Source: CBDDKZ01 sp965230415 (GTDB lineage: Bacteria; Bacteroidota; Bacteroidia; Cytophagales; JAAEPT01). Taken from it: DNA of 64,000 nucleotides. The translations under genes and the position numbers were made by a program. Position 1 is the stretch's first letter. Each line of letters begins with the position of its first letter. A model generated the notes under the pieces. That model saw nothing but the letters and a program-made list of their open reading frames with translations, ran no database searches and was not told the DNA's origin. This document shows positions 41,985 to 50,049 of the stretch, piece after piece. The stretch spans positions 1-64,000 of the forward strand of contig CBDDKZ010000005.1 in NCBI GenBank assembly GCA_965230415.1, written 5' to 3'.

Positions 41985-43127
41985 ATGCGCATATACGTTA
42001 TTAGTCTTATTGCTTTTTTATTGAGTAATCTTTGGGAGCATCAGGCTCACGCTTCTACAATATCCCTTTTCGAAGACCCTGAAGGAATAAAGCTCACTGA
42101 CGAAATAATTACAGACGTTTTCAATTACAAATTTGATGTTGCTAAGCATAAAATAAAGACACTTGAAAATAAGGGCTATCAAAATCACCCTGCTCCACCA
42201 TTCCTTGAAGCACTAATTCTTTATAATAGCATTCTTTTCGAAATTGATTCTAAGAAAATCGGTGCCGAATTCGAAGTGCTTCTGGACAAAGTAATCATAC
42301 GTGCCAAAAAGATGATTGATGATGGTGAGTACCCCATAGAAGGCACCTATTTTGCCCTATACGGAAATGCTTATCTGGCTTATTACTACTCAGAAAACAG
42401 CCAATTGACAAAGGCCGTTGGTGTAGCGAAACACGCATATACGCATTTAAAAGAAGGGTTTCATTATAAAGATGAAAATGCTGAATTCCTCTTATCTACA
42501 GGACTTTACAATTTCTACCGTGAACAATACCCCATAACCCGCCCAATTACCAAACCGTTCATGTCATTTTTTCCACCTGGAAATAAAGCTACGGGGATCC
42601 GGTATATTAAAGAAGCGTTTGATAAATGTACCTTTGGTAAACCTGTTGCCATACAATACCTGAATCACGTGCATCTTAAATATGAAGAAGAGTATGAGCT
42701 AGCCCTGGAATATGCTGAGACGATGACTTCTATGTATCCTGGCAATGATTATTTCAAAGCAAAGTACGCCGAAACGCTCCTTTTTTTAGAGAAATACGAC
42801 AAAGCAAAACCCGTAATTAATGAATTAAAGAATTCGGAAACTGAATATTTTGAAATGATTGGCCTTACCCTTAATGGTATCTATTATGAGCTCTATAAAA
42901 ACAACTTCAAAATAGCTCGTAACAACTACAGACTTGCGAAAGAAATTGGATTAAAAAACACAGACCTTACTTATGACCACTTAGGCATGTGCTATTTTGG
43001 TTTTGCACGTATGTTAGAAAAGGAGGAAAAGACCAGTCTTGCCAAAGATTACTATAAAAAAGCTTTGCAATACTCAGAATACCCTTTTATTATTAGAGCG
43101 TCTAAAACTTACATTCGATCAAACTAA
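41985..43127 (+). CDS. Exported TPR-like protein, function unknown
   Basis: 380 aa, signal peptide (MRIYVISLIAFLLSNLWEHQAHA). The rest is alpha-helical with TPR-like repeats: ALYGNAYLAYYYSENSQLTKAVGVAKHAYTHL, YEEEYELALEYAETMTSMYPGNDYFKAKYAETLLFLEKYDKAKPVI, GLKNTDLTYDHLGMCYFGFARMLEKEEKTSLAKDYYKKALQY. A central segment GLYNFYREQYPITRPITKPFMSFFPPGNKATGIRYI recalls the outer-membrane/TPR proteins of Bacteroidota sometimes annotated DUF3808-like. No catalytic motif. It ends exactly where yigZ begins, so the two are probably co-transcribed. Confidence 0.75.
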   Translation: MRIYVISLIAFLLSNLWEHQAHASTISLFEDPEGIKLTDEIITDVFNYKFDVAKHKIKTLENKGYQNHPAPPFLEALILYNSILFEIDSKKIGAEFEVLLDKVIIRAKKMIDDGEYPIEGTYFALYGNAYLAYYYSENSQLTKAVGVAKHAYTHLKEGFHYKDENAEFLLSTGLYNFYREQYPITRPITKPFMSFFPPGNKATGIRYIKEAFDKCTFGKPVAIQYLNHVHLKYEEEYELALEYAETMTSMYPGNDYFKAKYAETLLFLEKYDKAKPVINELKNSETEYFEMIGLTLNGIYYELYKNNFKIARNNYRLAKEIGLKNTDLTYDHLGMCYFGFARMLEKEEKTSLAKDYYKKALQYSEYPFIIRASKTYIRSN

Positions 43128-43730
43128 ATGGCAGATAACATGAAGTACCTTACTTTGTCAAAAGCTTCGGAAGGGTTTTACAAGGAAAGAGGAAGTAAGT
43201 TTACATCATACGCCTACCCGGTTCAAAACGAACAAGAAATCAAACAGCAACTTCTTAAACTAAAAAAGGAATATTATGATGCCCGACACATTTGTTATGC
43301 TTTTGTATTGGGCAAAAATCACGATCAATATCGTGCAAGCGATGGTGGTGAACCAGGAAACTCTGCAGGACCTCCAATTTTGGGACAAATAAAAAGCAAA
43401 CAGCTTACCAATGTCCTTGTTGTAGTAATTCGCTATTCCAACGGAACAAAATTGGGTGTTCCAGGATTAATCCACGCCTACAAAACTGCTGCACTCGAAG
43501 CTTTAGATAATGCTTTTATTATAGAAGAATTCCCCGTGTTTAATATTAACGTCAACTTTCAATTTGAAGAGATGAACGAAGTGATGAAAATAATTAAGGA
43601 GTTCGACCTGAAAATTTTGGAGCAAAACTACCACGATACCAACTTAATGACCATTCAAGCTAAAGAACATCAAAAACCCGAATTAATCGCTAAACTGGAT
43701 AAATTCCTTGTTCAAAATCAATCTGAATAG
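43128..43730 (+). CDS. YigZ/IMPACT family protein
   Basis: 200 aa. The N-terminal UPF0029 domain shows SKFTSYAYPVQNEQEI, DARHICYAFVLG, RASDGGEPGNSAGPPILGQI and VVVIRYSNGTKLGVPGLIHAYKTAALEAL, the signature of the IMPACT/YigZ family. A ferredoxin-like C-terminal domain (about 130-200) completes it. The molecular role is not settled; family members act near translation or nucleic acids. The ATG directly follows the stop of the TPR gene. Its end overlaps the convergent thioredoxin-fold gene by 13 bp. Confidence 0.92.
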   Translation: MADNMKYLTLSKASEGFYKERGSKFTSYAYPVQNEQEIKQQLLKLKKEYYDARHICYAFVLGKNHDQYRASDGGEPGNSAGPPILGQIKSKQLTNVLVVVIRYSNGTKLGVPGLIHAYKTAALEALDNAFIIEEFPVFNINVNFQFEEMNEVMKIIKEFDLKILEQNYHDTNLMTIQAKEHQKPELIAKLDKFLVQNQSE

Positions 43731-44269
43731 ATGATTTCATCAATTGCGTCCAGTTTTTTGGAGTTAAATGCACCTGTTGTTTTATATACCACATTGCCTT
43801 CTCTATCCAACACAAAGAAATAAGGAACATCTTTTTCTTTTACCCCTAATTTGGCCTTATACTCATGGTTACTACCGTGGTAAACCAAAATATGATCGTG
43901 GAATTTTTGATCAATCTTGGCCTTCATTGTCTTTTTTGCTTTTTGCTCTACTGCTGCCTTCGCACCGGTGAACATTGGAATTAAGTAAACGTTTACATCT
44001 TTTTTTTCGTCCGGAAAGAGGGAATTTTCGTTGTGATATATGTAATTATTAAAGATAGGCTCTGCCCAGGTCAGCAAATCTTCTTCGGCTTTTTTTGAGT
44101 AAGCCAAACCTAGTAAACTGTAGTTTCCTTTTATATCTTTGGGGATATCCAGTTCTTTGTTTAGTAAAGTTATACCATGCAAATTGGGAAACGGCTGTGG
44201 CCCTGCAGGTTCAAATGAAAACAATATAGCGCTGGTAAAAATTACTAATATAATTTGTAATGATCTCAT
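43718..44269 (-). CDS. Exported thioredoxin-fold protein without CxxC
   Basis: 183 aa with a signal peptide (MRSLQIILVIFTSAILFSF). The layout is thioredoxin-like: GNYSLLGLAYSKKAEEDLLTWAEPIF, DVNVYLIPMF, DHILVYHGSNHEYKAKLGVKEKDVPYFFVLDREGNVVYKTTGAF. The last strand pair (YFFVLDREGNVVY) is typical, but no cysteine is present in the place of CxxC. So it cannot be a disulfide reductase; a binding or chaperone role is possible. The tail overlaps yigZ by 13 bp. Confidence 0.7.
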   Translation of the reverse strand: MRSLQIILVIFTSAILFSFEPAGPQPFPNLHGITLLNKELDIPKDIKGNYSLLGLAYSKKAEEDLLTWAEPIFNNYIYHNENSLFPDEKKDVNVYLIPMFTGAKAAVEQKAKKTMKAKIDQKFHDHILVYHGSNHEYKAKLGVKEKDVPYFFVLDREGNVVYKTTGAFNSKKLDAIDEIIYSD

Positions 44270-44333
44270 ACTTTATTACCTGAATTTAAAAGTTAAAATA
44301 ACGAATAATTCGCTAATATAAAAGACAAGAATT

Positions 44334-45260
44334 ATGCCAGAGTTGATCAATTCTTCACTGCCTATCTTCATAATAATTGCATTGGGGTATATTTTATCAC
44401 GCTTCAAAATTGCTGATACCGACTGGAGCGAAGCTTTTAGTGAATATGCTGTTAAAATAGGATTCCCGGTTTTGATTTTTTATAACTTATCGTCTGCTAA
44501 ATATACTGACAATCTTTTATTGTCAACCACTACGCTTAACAGCATCTACCTGTTGGCAATCTTTTTTATAGCAATATTATTAAGCCGCTTATTGTTCAAG
44601 GATACACAATTAAAAAATAGTTTTGTTATTTCCAGTCTATTTTCAAACACCGCTTTTATAGGCATCCCCTATATAAAAGCGATACTGCCGGAACAAGGGG
44701 TCATACTGGGAAGTATCATAGCCGCTTGTTATTTATTCTGGGTATTTACAATAGGAATTTACTACTTATCGAGAAAACAGCATAAAAGTAAAAATTTGTT
44801 CTTTACATTATTGCACAACCCGCTCCTGATTGCTGTTATTTTAGGGATTGCATTTCAATTTTTGGATTTAAAATTACCCCTTGTTGTAAACAATACCTTG
44901 CATCTATTGGCTTCCTCGGTAACAGCTGTTATTCTTATCGCAATAGGTATGTTTGTCGGTAACAATAAAAAGTCAACAAAAAACAACTTACTTCGCCCGT
45001 CTATACTTTTAGCGGTATTAACATTGATGTGTTATCCTTTTATAGCAGTGGCTTTTGTAAAACTATCGGATATTGACAATATTTTTGTGGCCAAGGCAAC
45101 CATCATTGATGCCGCAATGCCCGTGGCTATTACTCCCTTCGCCCTGGCTTCGCAATATAATCTGAACAAGGGATTCATTGCGCAAAGCATTGTTTACTCT
45201 ACGGTTTTAAGTTTAATTACATTACCACTTTGGTTACTTATAGTAGATCACTTAATGTAA
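44334..45260 (+). CDS. AEC-family transporter
   Basis: 308 aa with about ten TM helices in two five-helix halves, the auxin efflux carrier layout: ELINSSLPIFIIIALGYILSRF, AVKIGFPVLIFYNLSS, FVISSLFSNTAFIGIPYIKAILPEQG (the conserved N-x-G-F/P-like helix), HNPLLIAVILGIAFQF, IAIGMFVG, DAAMPVAITPFALASQYN (AxMPxA signature). Substrates of bacterial members include organic acids and amino acids; none can be named here. Its end overlaps the convergent rsmF end by 23 bp. Confidence 0.9.
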   Translation: MPELINSSLPIFIIIALGYILSRFKIADTDWSEAFSEYAVKIGFPVLIFYNLSSAKYTDNLLLSTTTLNSIYLLAIFFIAILLSRLLFKDTQLKNSFVISSLFSNTAFIGIPYIKAILPEQGVILGSIIAACYLFWVFTIGIYYLSRKQHKSKNLFFTLLHNPLLIAVILGIAFQFLDLKLPLVVNNTLHLLASSVTAVILIAIGMFVGNNKKSTKNNLLRPSILLAVLTLMCYPFIAVAFVKLSDIDNIFVAKATIIDAAMPVAITPFALASQYNLNKGFIAQSIVYSTVLSLITLPLWLLIVDHLM

Positions 45261-46644
45261 AGTGTGCTGAATTCAGGTCAAATTGTTTTCTTATGCGCCA
45301 TTCTTTGGGGTAATAATTATTATTCCTGTTTCCTATGTTTTTAATCCACCCCAAATTTATATTAGCATAGCGCACTAGCTGCCACTGGTTTTTATGTTCG
45401 TTATCAAATCGAACGTCTTCTCTGTAAAGATATTTAAGTGCCTGTTCATAAGTAGCATCACAATAATTAATCTTAGAAAGATCCACCAATCCAGACATTG
45501 CCAAATGGTGGTCTGGCTTTAATTTATTTTTTATAATGTCGCCTACTTGCACCCCGGCGTTTAACAAGTACAATTCTGAGCCCAATTCCTGTAACACGTG
45601 CATCCATTGCTCAGGGAACAAACGCACCAGCCCATTATCGTTTAAATACAGGTAATTATCATTGGGTGTTATCCAGTCATCCATAATTTGCAGATTTCCG
45701 GAATCGAGCTTCGAAATTTTATTTCTTTTGTTCTTTTTGGACTTGTGACGACCTGGTTCTATCATTGTTTTTTGTACCGCCGAGATAAAAAACCCCTCTC
45801 CCCTGGTTTTATGAGGGTAAAAATGATAGCCATACATCCCTTTGTAGCAAACCTCGTCGATACCCGGGTAATCTGATATATCAATTTTAATGCTTTCTGC
45901 TTCAAACTCACTGGACAGCCATTCTAAATTGGCCTCATTTTCACTGTCATTAAAAGTACAGGTACAATAGAATAGTATCCCTCCTTCTTTTAATGCCGGC
46001 CAGGCATCAGCAACAATTCTTTGCTGACGCTCACAACATAATTTCACATTGGCTTCAGACCACTGCGTTATGGCAGCAGCATCTTTTCTAAACATACCTT
46101 CCCCTGAACAAGGTGCATCAATAACAATCAGATCGAACATGGCCTTCAATGAAGTAAAACGCGATGGATCATTGTTGGTCACAACCACATTGGCATTACC
46201 CCATTTCTGCACATTTTCAAGCAATACCTTCGCTCTGCTTTGTATTACTTCATTGGCTACCAGAAGATCACTATCCTTTAATAAGGAAAGCAGGTGTGTA
46301 GACTTACCTCCGGGTGAAGCACACAAGTCCAACGCCAAAATATGATGTTCGGTGTCCACACAAGATTTAAACATATGCTCTAAAAACATTGAATTACTTT
46401 CCTGCACATAATAAGCACCAACGTGAAATAGAGGGTCAAGTGTAAAGACCGGCCTTTCGGGTAAATAATAGGCAGATTTTGCCCACGACACCCTTTCCAA
46501 AAGCCCTATCGAACGTGGTATCTTTTGTGGATTAACCCTAATACTAACCGGCGCTTTTTGATTTAAGCTTTCTCTAAAATTAGTTGCCTCTTGCTTGAAA
46601 TGAGCCTGTAGCCAAAGCTCAAATTTCTCTGGTAATTCCAACAT
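45238..46644 (-). CDS. rsmF: rRNA (cytosine-C5) methyltransferase, RsmF/YebU-like
   Basis: 468 aa. NOL1/NOP2/Sun methyltransferase core: APVSIRVNPQK, YYVQESNSMFLEHMF, SAM site LDLCASPGGKSTHLLSLL, motif IV DAPCSGEGMF with a catalytic Cys, and motif VI LFYCTCTFNDSENEANLEWL with the nucleophile Cys. The C-terminal RsmF-type B/PUA-like domain (about 320-468) follows. It methylates C5 of cytosines in 16S rRNA (C1407 in E. coli). The start at 46644 (MLELPEKFELW) is chosen over 46680. Tail-to-tail overlap with the AEC gene. Confidence 0.9.
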   Translation of the reverse strand: MLELPEKFELWLQAHFKQEATNFRESLNQKAPVSIRVNPQKIPRSIGLLERVSWAKSAYYLPERPVFTLDPLFHVGAYYVQESNSMFLEHMFKSCVDTEHHILALDLCASPGGKSTHLLSLLKDSDLLVANEVIQSRAKVLLENVQKWGNANVVVTNNDPSRFTSLKAMFDLIVIDAPCSGEGMFRKDAAAITQWSEANVKLCCERQQRIVADAWPALKEGGILFYCTCTFNDSENEANLEWLSSEFEAESIKIDISDYPGIDEVCYKGMYGYHFYPHKTRGEGFFISAVQKTMIEPGRHKSKKNKRNKISKLDSGNLQIMDDWITPNDNYLYLNDNGLVRLFPEQWMHVLQELGSELYLLNAGVQVGDIIKNKLKPDHHLAMSGLVDLSKINYCDATYEQALKYLYREDVRFDNEHKNQWQLVRYANINLGWIKNIGNRNNNYYPKEWRIRKQFDLNSAHFTLSDLL

Positions 46645-46680
46645 AAGTAACAAAAAAATAGATTTTTTAGCGCTCAACAA

Positions 46681-46995
46681 AACACCTCGAAAAATTATTA
46701 CAAAACTTTAGTAATTTTTTATTGATAGGTAATTCACCTAGGTATTTCCGGAGTGAAAAAAAGTAGATAAGCCTAAATTGACAATTAGGTTTATTACCTG
46801 AAGTAATTAACTAGCTTATATAATATTATTGTATAGCCGTTAGTTATAATCGAAAGGGCATTTTTAAGCTATGAGGGGTTAACATTTTTCTTTACACCAG
46901 ATAAATAATAAGGACAAAAGGCAAACAAAATAGTTTGCCTTTTTATTTGTGCTGATAATAGAAATAGTTATTTTTCTTTCATAAACTCCGGAAAT
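46681..46995. other. AT-rich intergenic region with an orphan terminator
   Basis: About 315 bp between divergent rsmF and the small membrane protein gene. There is no open frame with a start. It contains an imperfect CCTAAATTG/CAATTAGG hairpin (near 46770-46795) and the strong terminator at 46916-46943, whose T-run points rightward. The terminator is upstream of a gene and has no gene before it, so a short RNA or an attenuator is possible. Confidence 0.55.
46916..46943 (+). terminator. Orphan intrinsic terminator
   Basis: AAAAGGCAAAC (46916-46926) is the exact complement of GTTTGCCTTTT (46933-46943), loop AAAATA, followed by more T. No gene ends before it on the plus strand. Confidence 0.75.
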
Positions 46996-47373
46996 ATGGA
47001 AGAGCAGGAAAAAGCCATTAATGAACCTAGTATACCACAAGCAGAAGAAGTTCAACCTGCAGTCAGCCCCAATAAAGGATTAATAAGAGCAGGTATTGTA
47101 TTTACTGCACTAGCCCTGCTTTGCGCACTAACGGAACTTTTATCAATTCCGGGAGTCTTTTTTGGGGTTATCGCCACGGCCATTGGTTTTGTCGGTATAA
47201 AAAAAGCATCTGGTGACGGATCTTCAAAATTAAAAGCCACTATCGTATTGTTTCTGGCTTTGGGAGCCATCGGTGGCAATGTTTCACAATATTACTTCCA
47301 TTCCATTAACAAAAAAAAGGATAAGGAAACGCTTGAATCTCGCAAAGAAGAATTTTATAAGGACATGGAATAA
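46996..47373 (+). CDS. Small two-helix membrane protein, function unknown
   Basis: 125 aa. A charged, proline-rich N-terminus (EEQEKAINEPSIPQAEEVQPAVSPNK) is followed by TM helices at about 30-68 (GIVFTALALLCALTELLSIPGVFFGVIATAIGFVG) and 80-98 (ATIVLFLALGAIGGNVSQYYF), and a charged tail (INKKKDKETLESRKEEF). The layout recalls small DUF4190-like proteins. AACTCCGGAAAT precedes the ATG with a weak ribosome site. Convergent with the ureohydrolase gene, 3 bp apart. Confidence 0.7.
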   Translation: MEEQEKAINEPSIPQAEEVQPAVSPNKGLIRAGIVFTALALLCALTELLSIPGVFFGVIATAIGFVGIKKASGDGSSKLKATIVLFLALGAIGGNVSQYYFHSINKKKDKETLESRKEEFYKDME

Positions 47374-47376
47374 GGC

Positions 47377-48498
47377 TTATGAGTTAAAAAGTAGGTAGCG
47401 ATCCGGAATTTCACCCTGCTTTGCCGCTTCATAATCCTTAATAGAACAAGGTATTATATTTCCTTCAGAAACCTCTAACCACCATTTACCTGATAGTTTA
47501 CTTTTATAAAAACAGATTTTGTGTGGCAATTCACTGTAGTGCACAATGAATTTAATGTAATTATCTGAATCGAAATTAAGGTCGTCTGTTTTATTGTAAT
47601 AACCTTCAATGAAATACCACAACATAATAGCAAGCACAGAAGCCGTTTGTTCATGCTCATCCAATTTGGGGTTAAATCCATAGAGACCAAAAGAACTCAA
47701 CTTATCACTTAACCCAGCATACCAGGCTAGTTGACAGGCCTCTTCTCCGGTTAGGCCAAAAGCCTGTGCATTGGCATTACCAGGAGCATCATTGCGTTTA
47801 ATTGCCGATATATCAAAACTTACCATATCTGCATAGCGCATAACGGGCTCCATGTCTTGTAATGAATCCCTGATTTCTCCTACGCGATATTTTTCAAAAC
47901 TAAGTTTTTCGAAGACACGAAGCACTTCGGGGTCTACCAGGTAAGCCTGATAGGCAATATGTGCATAATGAGCCAGGTAGTTCGGTTTATGCAGAAGTAT
48001 CTCCATAATATGCTTACTTTCACCCAAACTATTTTCGTTGTCATCAATATCGAAGGTAGCATCTATGTTTACCATGTTAATGGTATCATCCAGGTTTTCA
48101 TAAGCCATAAACTGGCCATAATCCAAGTCATGCGTGCCCCCGATTATTAAGGGAATCACTCCTTCTTGAAGAAATAAAGAACATACTTCTTTAATGCGCA
48201 AACAGGTATCGAGCCGCTTTATTCCGGGATTTAGATTGCCTAAATCTACAATATGGTAAGTACCACTACCTTTTCTTAATTGATATAAACGCTTTCGAAC
48301 TTCCAGGGATCCATAAGATGCCCCTTCATTCTTTTTACTACCACGGGATTCTTCAACACCAAACATTACAATATCGGCATCTTTCCAGTTAACCTGATTG
48401 TCTTTATTTACTGTAATTGCATCGAGCCAGCTATTCGTATTCATGAGAGGTTCATAAACAGACTCATCGAGCGGGGTAAAAAAAAGATCTAGATTCAT
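47377..48498 (-). CDS. Ureohydrolase-fold (arginase/formimidoylglutamase-like) protein with altered metal site
   Basis: 373 aa. The ureohydrolase fold is clear: DIVMFGVEESRGSKKNEGASYGSLEVRKRLYQL, IIGGTHDLDYGQFMAYE, VNIDATFDIDD, ADMVSFDISAIKRNDAPGNANAQAFGLTGEEACQLAWYAG. The first metal His is kept (GGTHD), but the usual DAHxD reads DATFD and SxDxDxxDP reads SFDISAIKRND. Related Bacteroidota proteins annotated as formimidoylglutamases share such changes. It may bind no Mn pair and may not hydrolyse guanidino groups. It is not next to hut genes here. Confidence 0.8.
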   Translation of the reverse strand: MNLDLFFTPLDESVYEPLMNTNSWLDAITVNKDNQVNWKDADIVMFGVEESRGSKKNEGASYGSLEVRKRLYQLRKGSGTYHIVDLGNLNPGIKRLDTCLRIKEVCSLFLQEGVIPLIIGGTHDLDYGQFMAYENLDDTINMVNIDATFDIDDNENSLGESKHIMEILLHKPNYLAHYAHIAYQAYLVDPEVLRVFEKLSFEKYRVGEIRDSLQDMEPVMRYADMVSFDISAIKRNDAPGNANAQAFGLTGEEACQLAWYAGLSDKLSSFGLYGFNPKLDEHEQTASVLAIMLWYFIEGYYNKTDDLNFDSDNYIKFIVHYSELPHKICFYKSKLSGKWWLEVSEGNIIPCSIKDYEAAKQGEIPDRYLLFNS

Positions 48499-48547
48499 GG
48501 ATACAATTATAGTTTACTCGGTTAAAAGCTACAAGAAAAGTAAGGAT

Positions 48548-49315
48548 TTATACATAACGCCTAATACTGTGTAAGTGATGTGTATAATCACACCCGTTAT
48601 CTGAAAGCGCCCCTTTTTCGTCCAGCGCGCTAATTTTAACTTCTCCATGCGCATGAATGATCTGCCCTGGCGCATAAATCATTGCCACATGATGAATTCT
48701 CTTTTTGTCATTTTCGAAAAAAACAAGATCTCCTACCTGTGCTTCTGACAGAGACCTCACTTCTTTACCTTCAAGCACCTGCTGGCTGGCGTCGCGCGCA
48801 ACAGTAATTCCACACAATTTATAAACTTGCTGTGTTAATCCGGAACAGTCTATTCCCCAAGGAGTCTTCCCTCCCCACAAATAAGGACTTCCGAGGTAGG
48901 TTGTTGCTACTTCTTTTAAATCTGATGTTTTATAATTTGCCAAACTACCTTCAAATTGAAATTTATCACGGCCCAGTAACCCTTGCCCTTCCGAATTTAG
49001 TTGAGGCAATAGCGCGCCTAACACCAGAGGCTTATACTTATTATCAAAGTATGCAGTCCCAGCAAATACTCTTTGCCCCTTATCTGTGGGTTCTTCTCCG
49101 GGTTCCGTTGATGTGATAATGGTCACCTGCTTTGGGTCAATCCAGCCTACGTACTTGTCGTAGACAGCACTAATTCTTACCCAGTTCCCTTTTTCATGAT
49201 ACTCCAACACCTCACACGACTCTCCAAACAACAGCTGAGTCACTATTTCTGATGCATCGGAAGCCTCACTACGAACCGGAACTATACTTACGCTGGCAGT
49301 GGCAAACTTTTTCAT
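48548..49315 (-). CDS. NlpC/P60 (C40) peptidase with SH3 domain
   Basis: 255 aa. An N-terminal bacterial SH3 domain (FATASVSIVPVRSEASDASEIVTQLLFGESCEVLEYHEKGNWVRI) is followed by a C40 catalytic domain: YLGSPYLWGGKTPWGIDCSGLTQQVYKLCGI with the nucleophile Cys, RIHHVAMIYAPGQIIHAHGEVK with the catalytic His and the polar third residue. It cuts gamma-D-Glu-diaminopimelate or similar bonds of murein peptides. No signal peptide is visible, as in the cytoplasmic recycling-type (YkfC-like) members. It overlaps smpB by 4 bp. Confidence 0.9.
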   Translation of the reverse strand: MKKFATASVSIVPVRSEASDASEIVTQLLFGESCEVLEYHEKGNWVRISAVYDKYVGWIDPKQVTIITSTEPGEEPTDKGQRVFAGTAYFDNKYKPLVLGALLPQLNSEGQGLLGRDKFQFEGSLANYKTSDLKEVATTYLGSPYLWGGKTPWGIDCSGLTQQVYKLCGITVARDASQQVLEGKEVRSLSEAQVGDLVFFENDKKRIHHVAMIYAPGQIIHAHGEVKISALDEKGALSDNGCDYTHHLHSIRRYV

Positions 49316-49776
49316 AATTTCAAACTTCTACCAATTTCCCGCTTCGTATCTTTTGCCTTAATGTCCTGCCGTTTGTCATACAATTTCTTACCACGAGCCA
49401 GTGCTATATCCAGTTTAGCAAGTCCGCGCTGAGATATAAATATACGCTTCACCACTACTGTCAGACCTTTGTCTTTCAACTTATTCTCGAGCTTTTTAAT
49501 CTCGCGCCCTAGCAATAGCAGCTTACGATCACGTAGCGGTTCATGGTTATTATATGACCCCTGCTCATAAATAGCGATATGCATTTTTTTAACCCATACT
49601 TCACCGTTATGAACAATACAATAAGACTCTGCCAGACTTACCTTACCTTGCCTTACAGACTTTATTTCGGTACCGGTAAGAACGATTCCTGCTGTAAATT
49701 CTTCAACAAACTCGTATTCAAAAGATGCCTTTTTATTCCTTATGTTAACTGGTTGTTGTTTTTTATCAGTTGCCAA
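49312..49776 (-). CDS. smpB: SsrA-binding protein SmpB
   Basis: 154 aa. Conserved SmpB core: NIRNKKASFEYEFVEEFTAGIVLTGTEIKSVRQGKVSLAESYCIV, WVKKMHIAIYEQGSYNNHEPLRDRKLLLLGREIKKLENKLKDKGLTVVVKRIFISQRGLAKLDIALARGKKLYDKRQDIKAKDTKREI. SmpB carries tmRNA to stalled ribosomes. The likely start is TTG at 49776 (LATDKKQQ); the longer open frame to 49860 overlaps the small gene at 49788 and lacks family resemblance. The tmRNA gene is not in the window. Confidence 0.92.
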   Translation of the reverse strand: MATDKKQQPVNIRNKKASFEYEFVEEFTAGIVLTGTEIKSVRQGKVSLAESYCIVHNGEVWVKKMHIAIYEQGSYNNHEPLRDRKLLLLGREIKKLENKLKDKGLTVVVKRIFISQRGLAKLDIALARGKKLYDKRQDIKAKDTKREIGRSLKL

Positions 49777-49787
49777 CTTCTTCTGCT

Positions 49788-49991
49788 TTAATCCCTTCCT
49801 CTCAATATTTGAGAGGCCAAATATACAACAATAAGAAGGAATACCACCCATAAAATCCATGGTGGGAGCACCAGATTAATAACGGAGGCCACAATCCATT
49901 TTATTGTCCATAAAACGAATACACAAATAATGAAAATTATTATACGGTACTTGCTATCTAATCCTCTTATTCTGCTAAATAAATCTTTCAT
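49788..49991 (-). CDS. Small two-helix membrane protein
   Basis: 67 aa. A charged start (MKDLFSRIRGLDSKYR) is followed by two TM helices (IIIFIICVFVLWTIKWIVASVINLVL; WILWVVFLLIVVYLASQIL) and a basic end (RGRD). No family is recognised. It sits between tsaD and smpB in the same direction, 11 bp before the proposed TTG start of smpB, which supports a real gene in the run. The ribosome site is weak, as usual in this phylum. Confidence 0.6.
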   Translation of the reverse strand: MKDLFSRIRGLDSKYRIIIFIICVFVLWTIKWIVASVINLVLPPWILWVVFLLIVVYLASQILRGRD

Positions 49992-50049
49992 TTCTTTTTA
50001 TCTAAAATTCCTGTTTAATGTATCAAAATTTACTTCAATATGCGAATTA

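Noticed and set aside
47377..48498. Arginase/agmatinase completing a polyamine pathway with the decarboxylase
   Set aside because: The metal ligands needed for agmatine or arginine hydrolysis are not conserved and the gene is 10 kb away, so the link is not supported.
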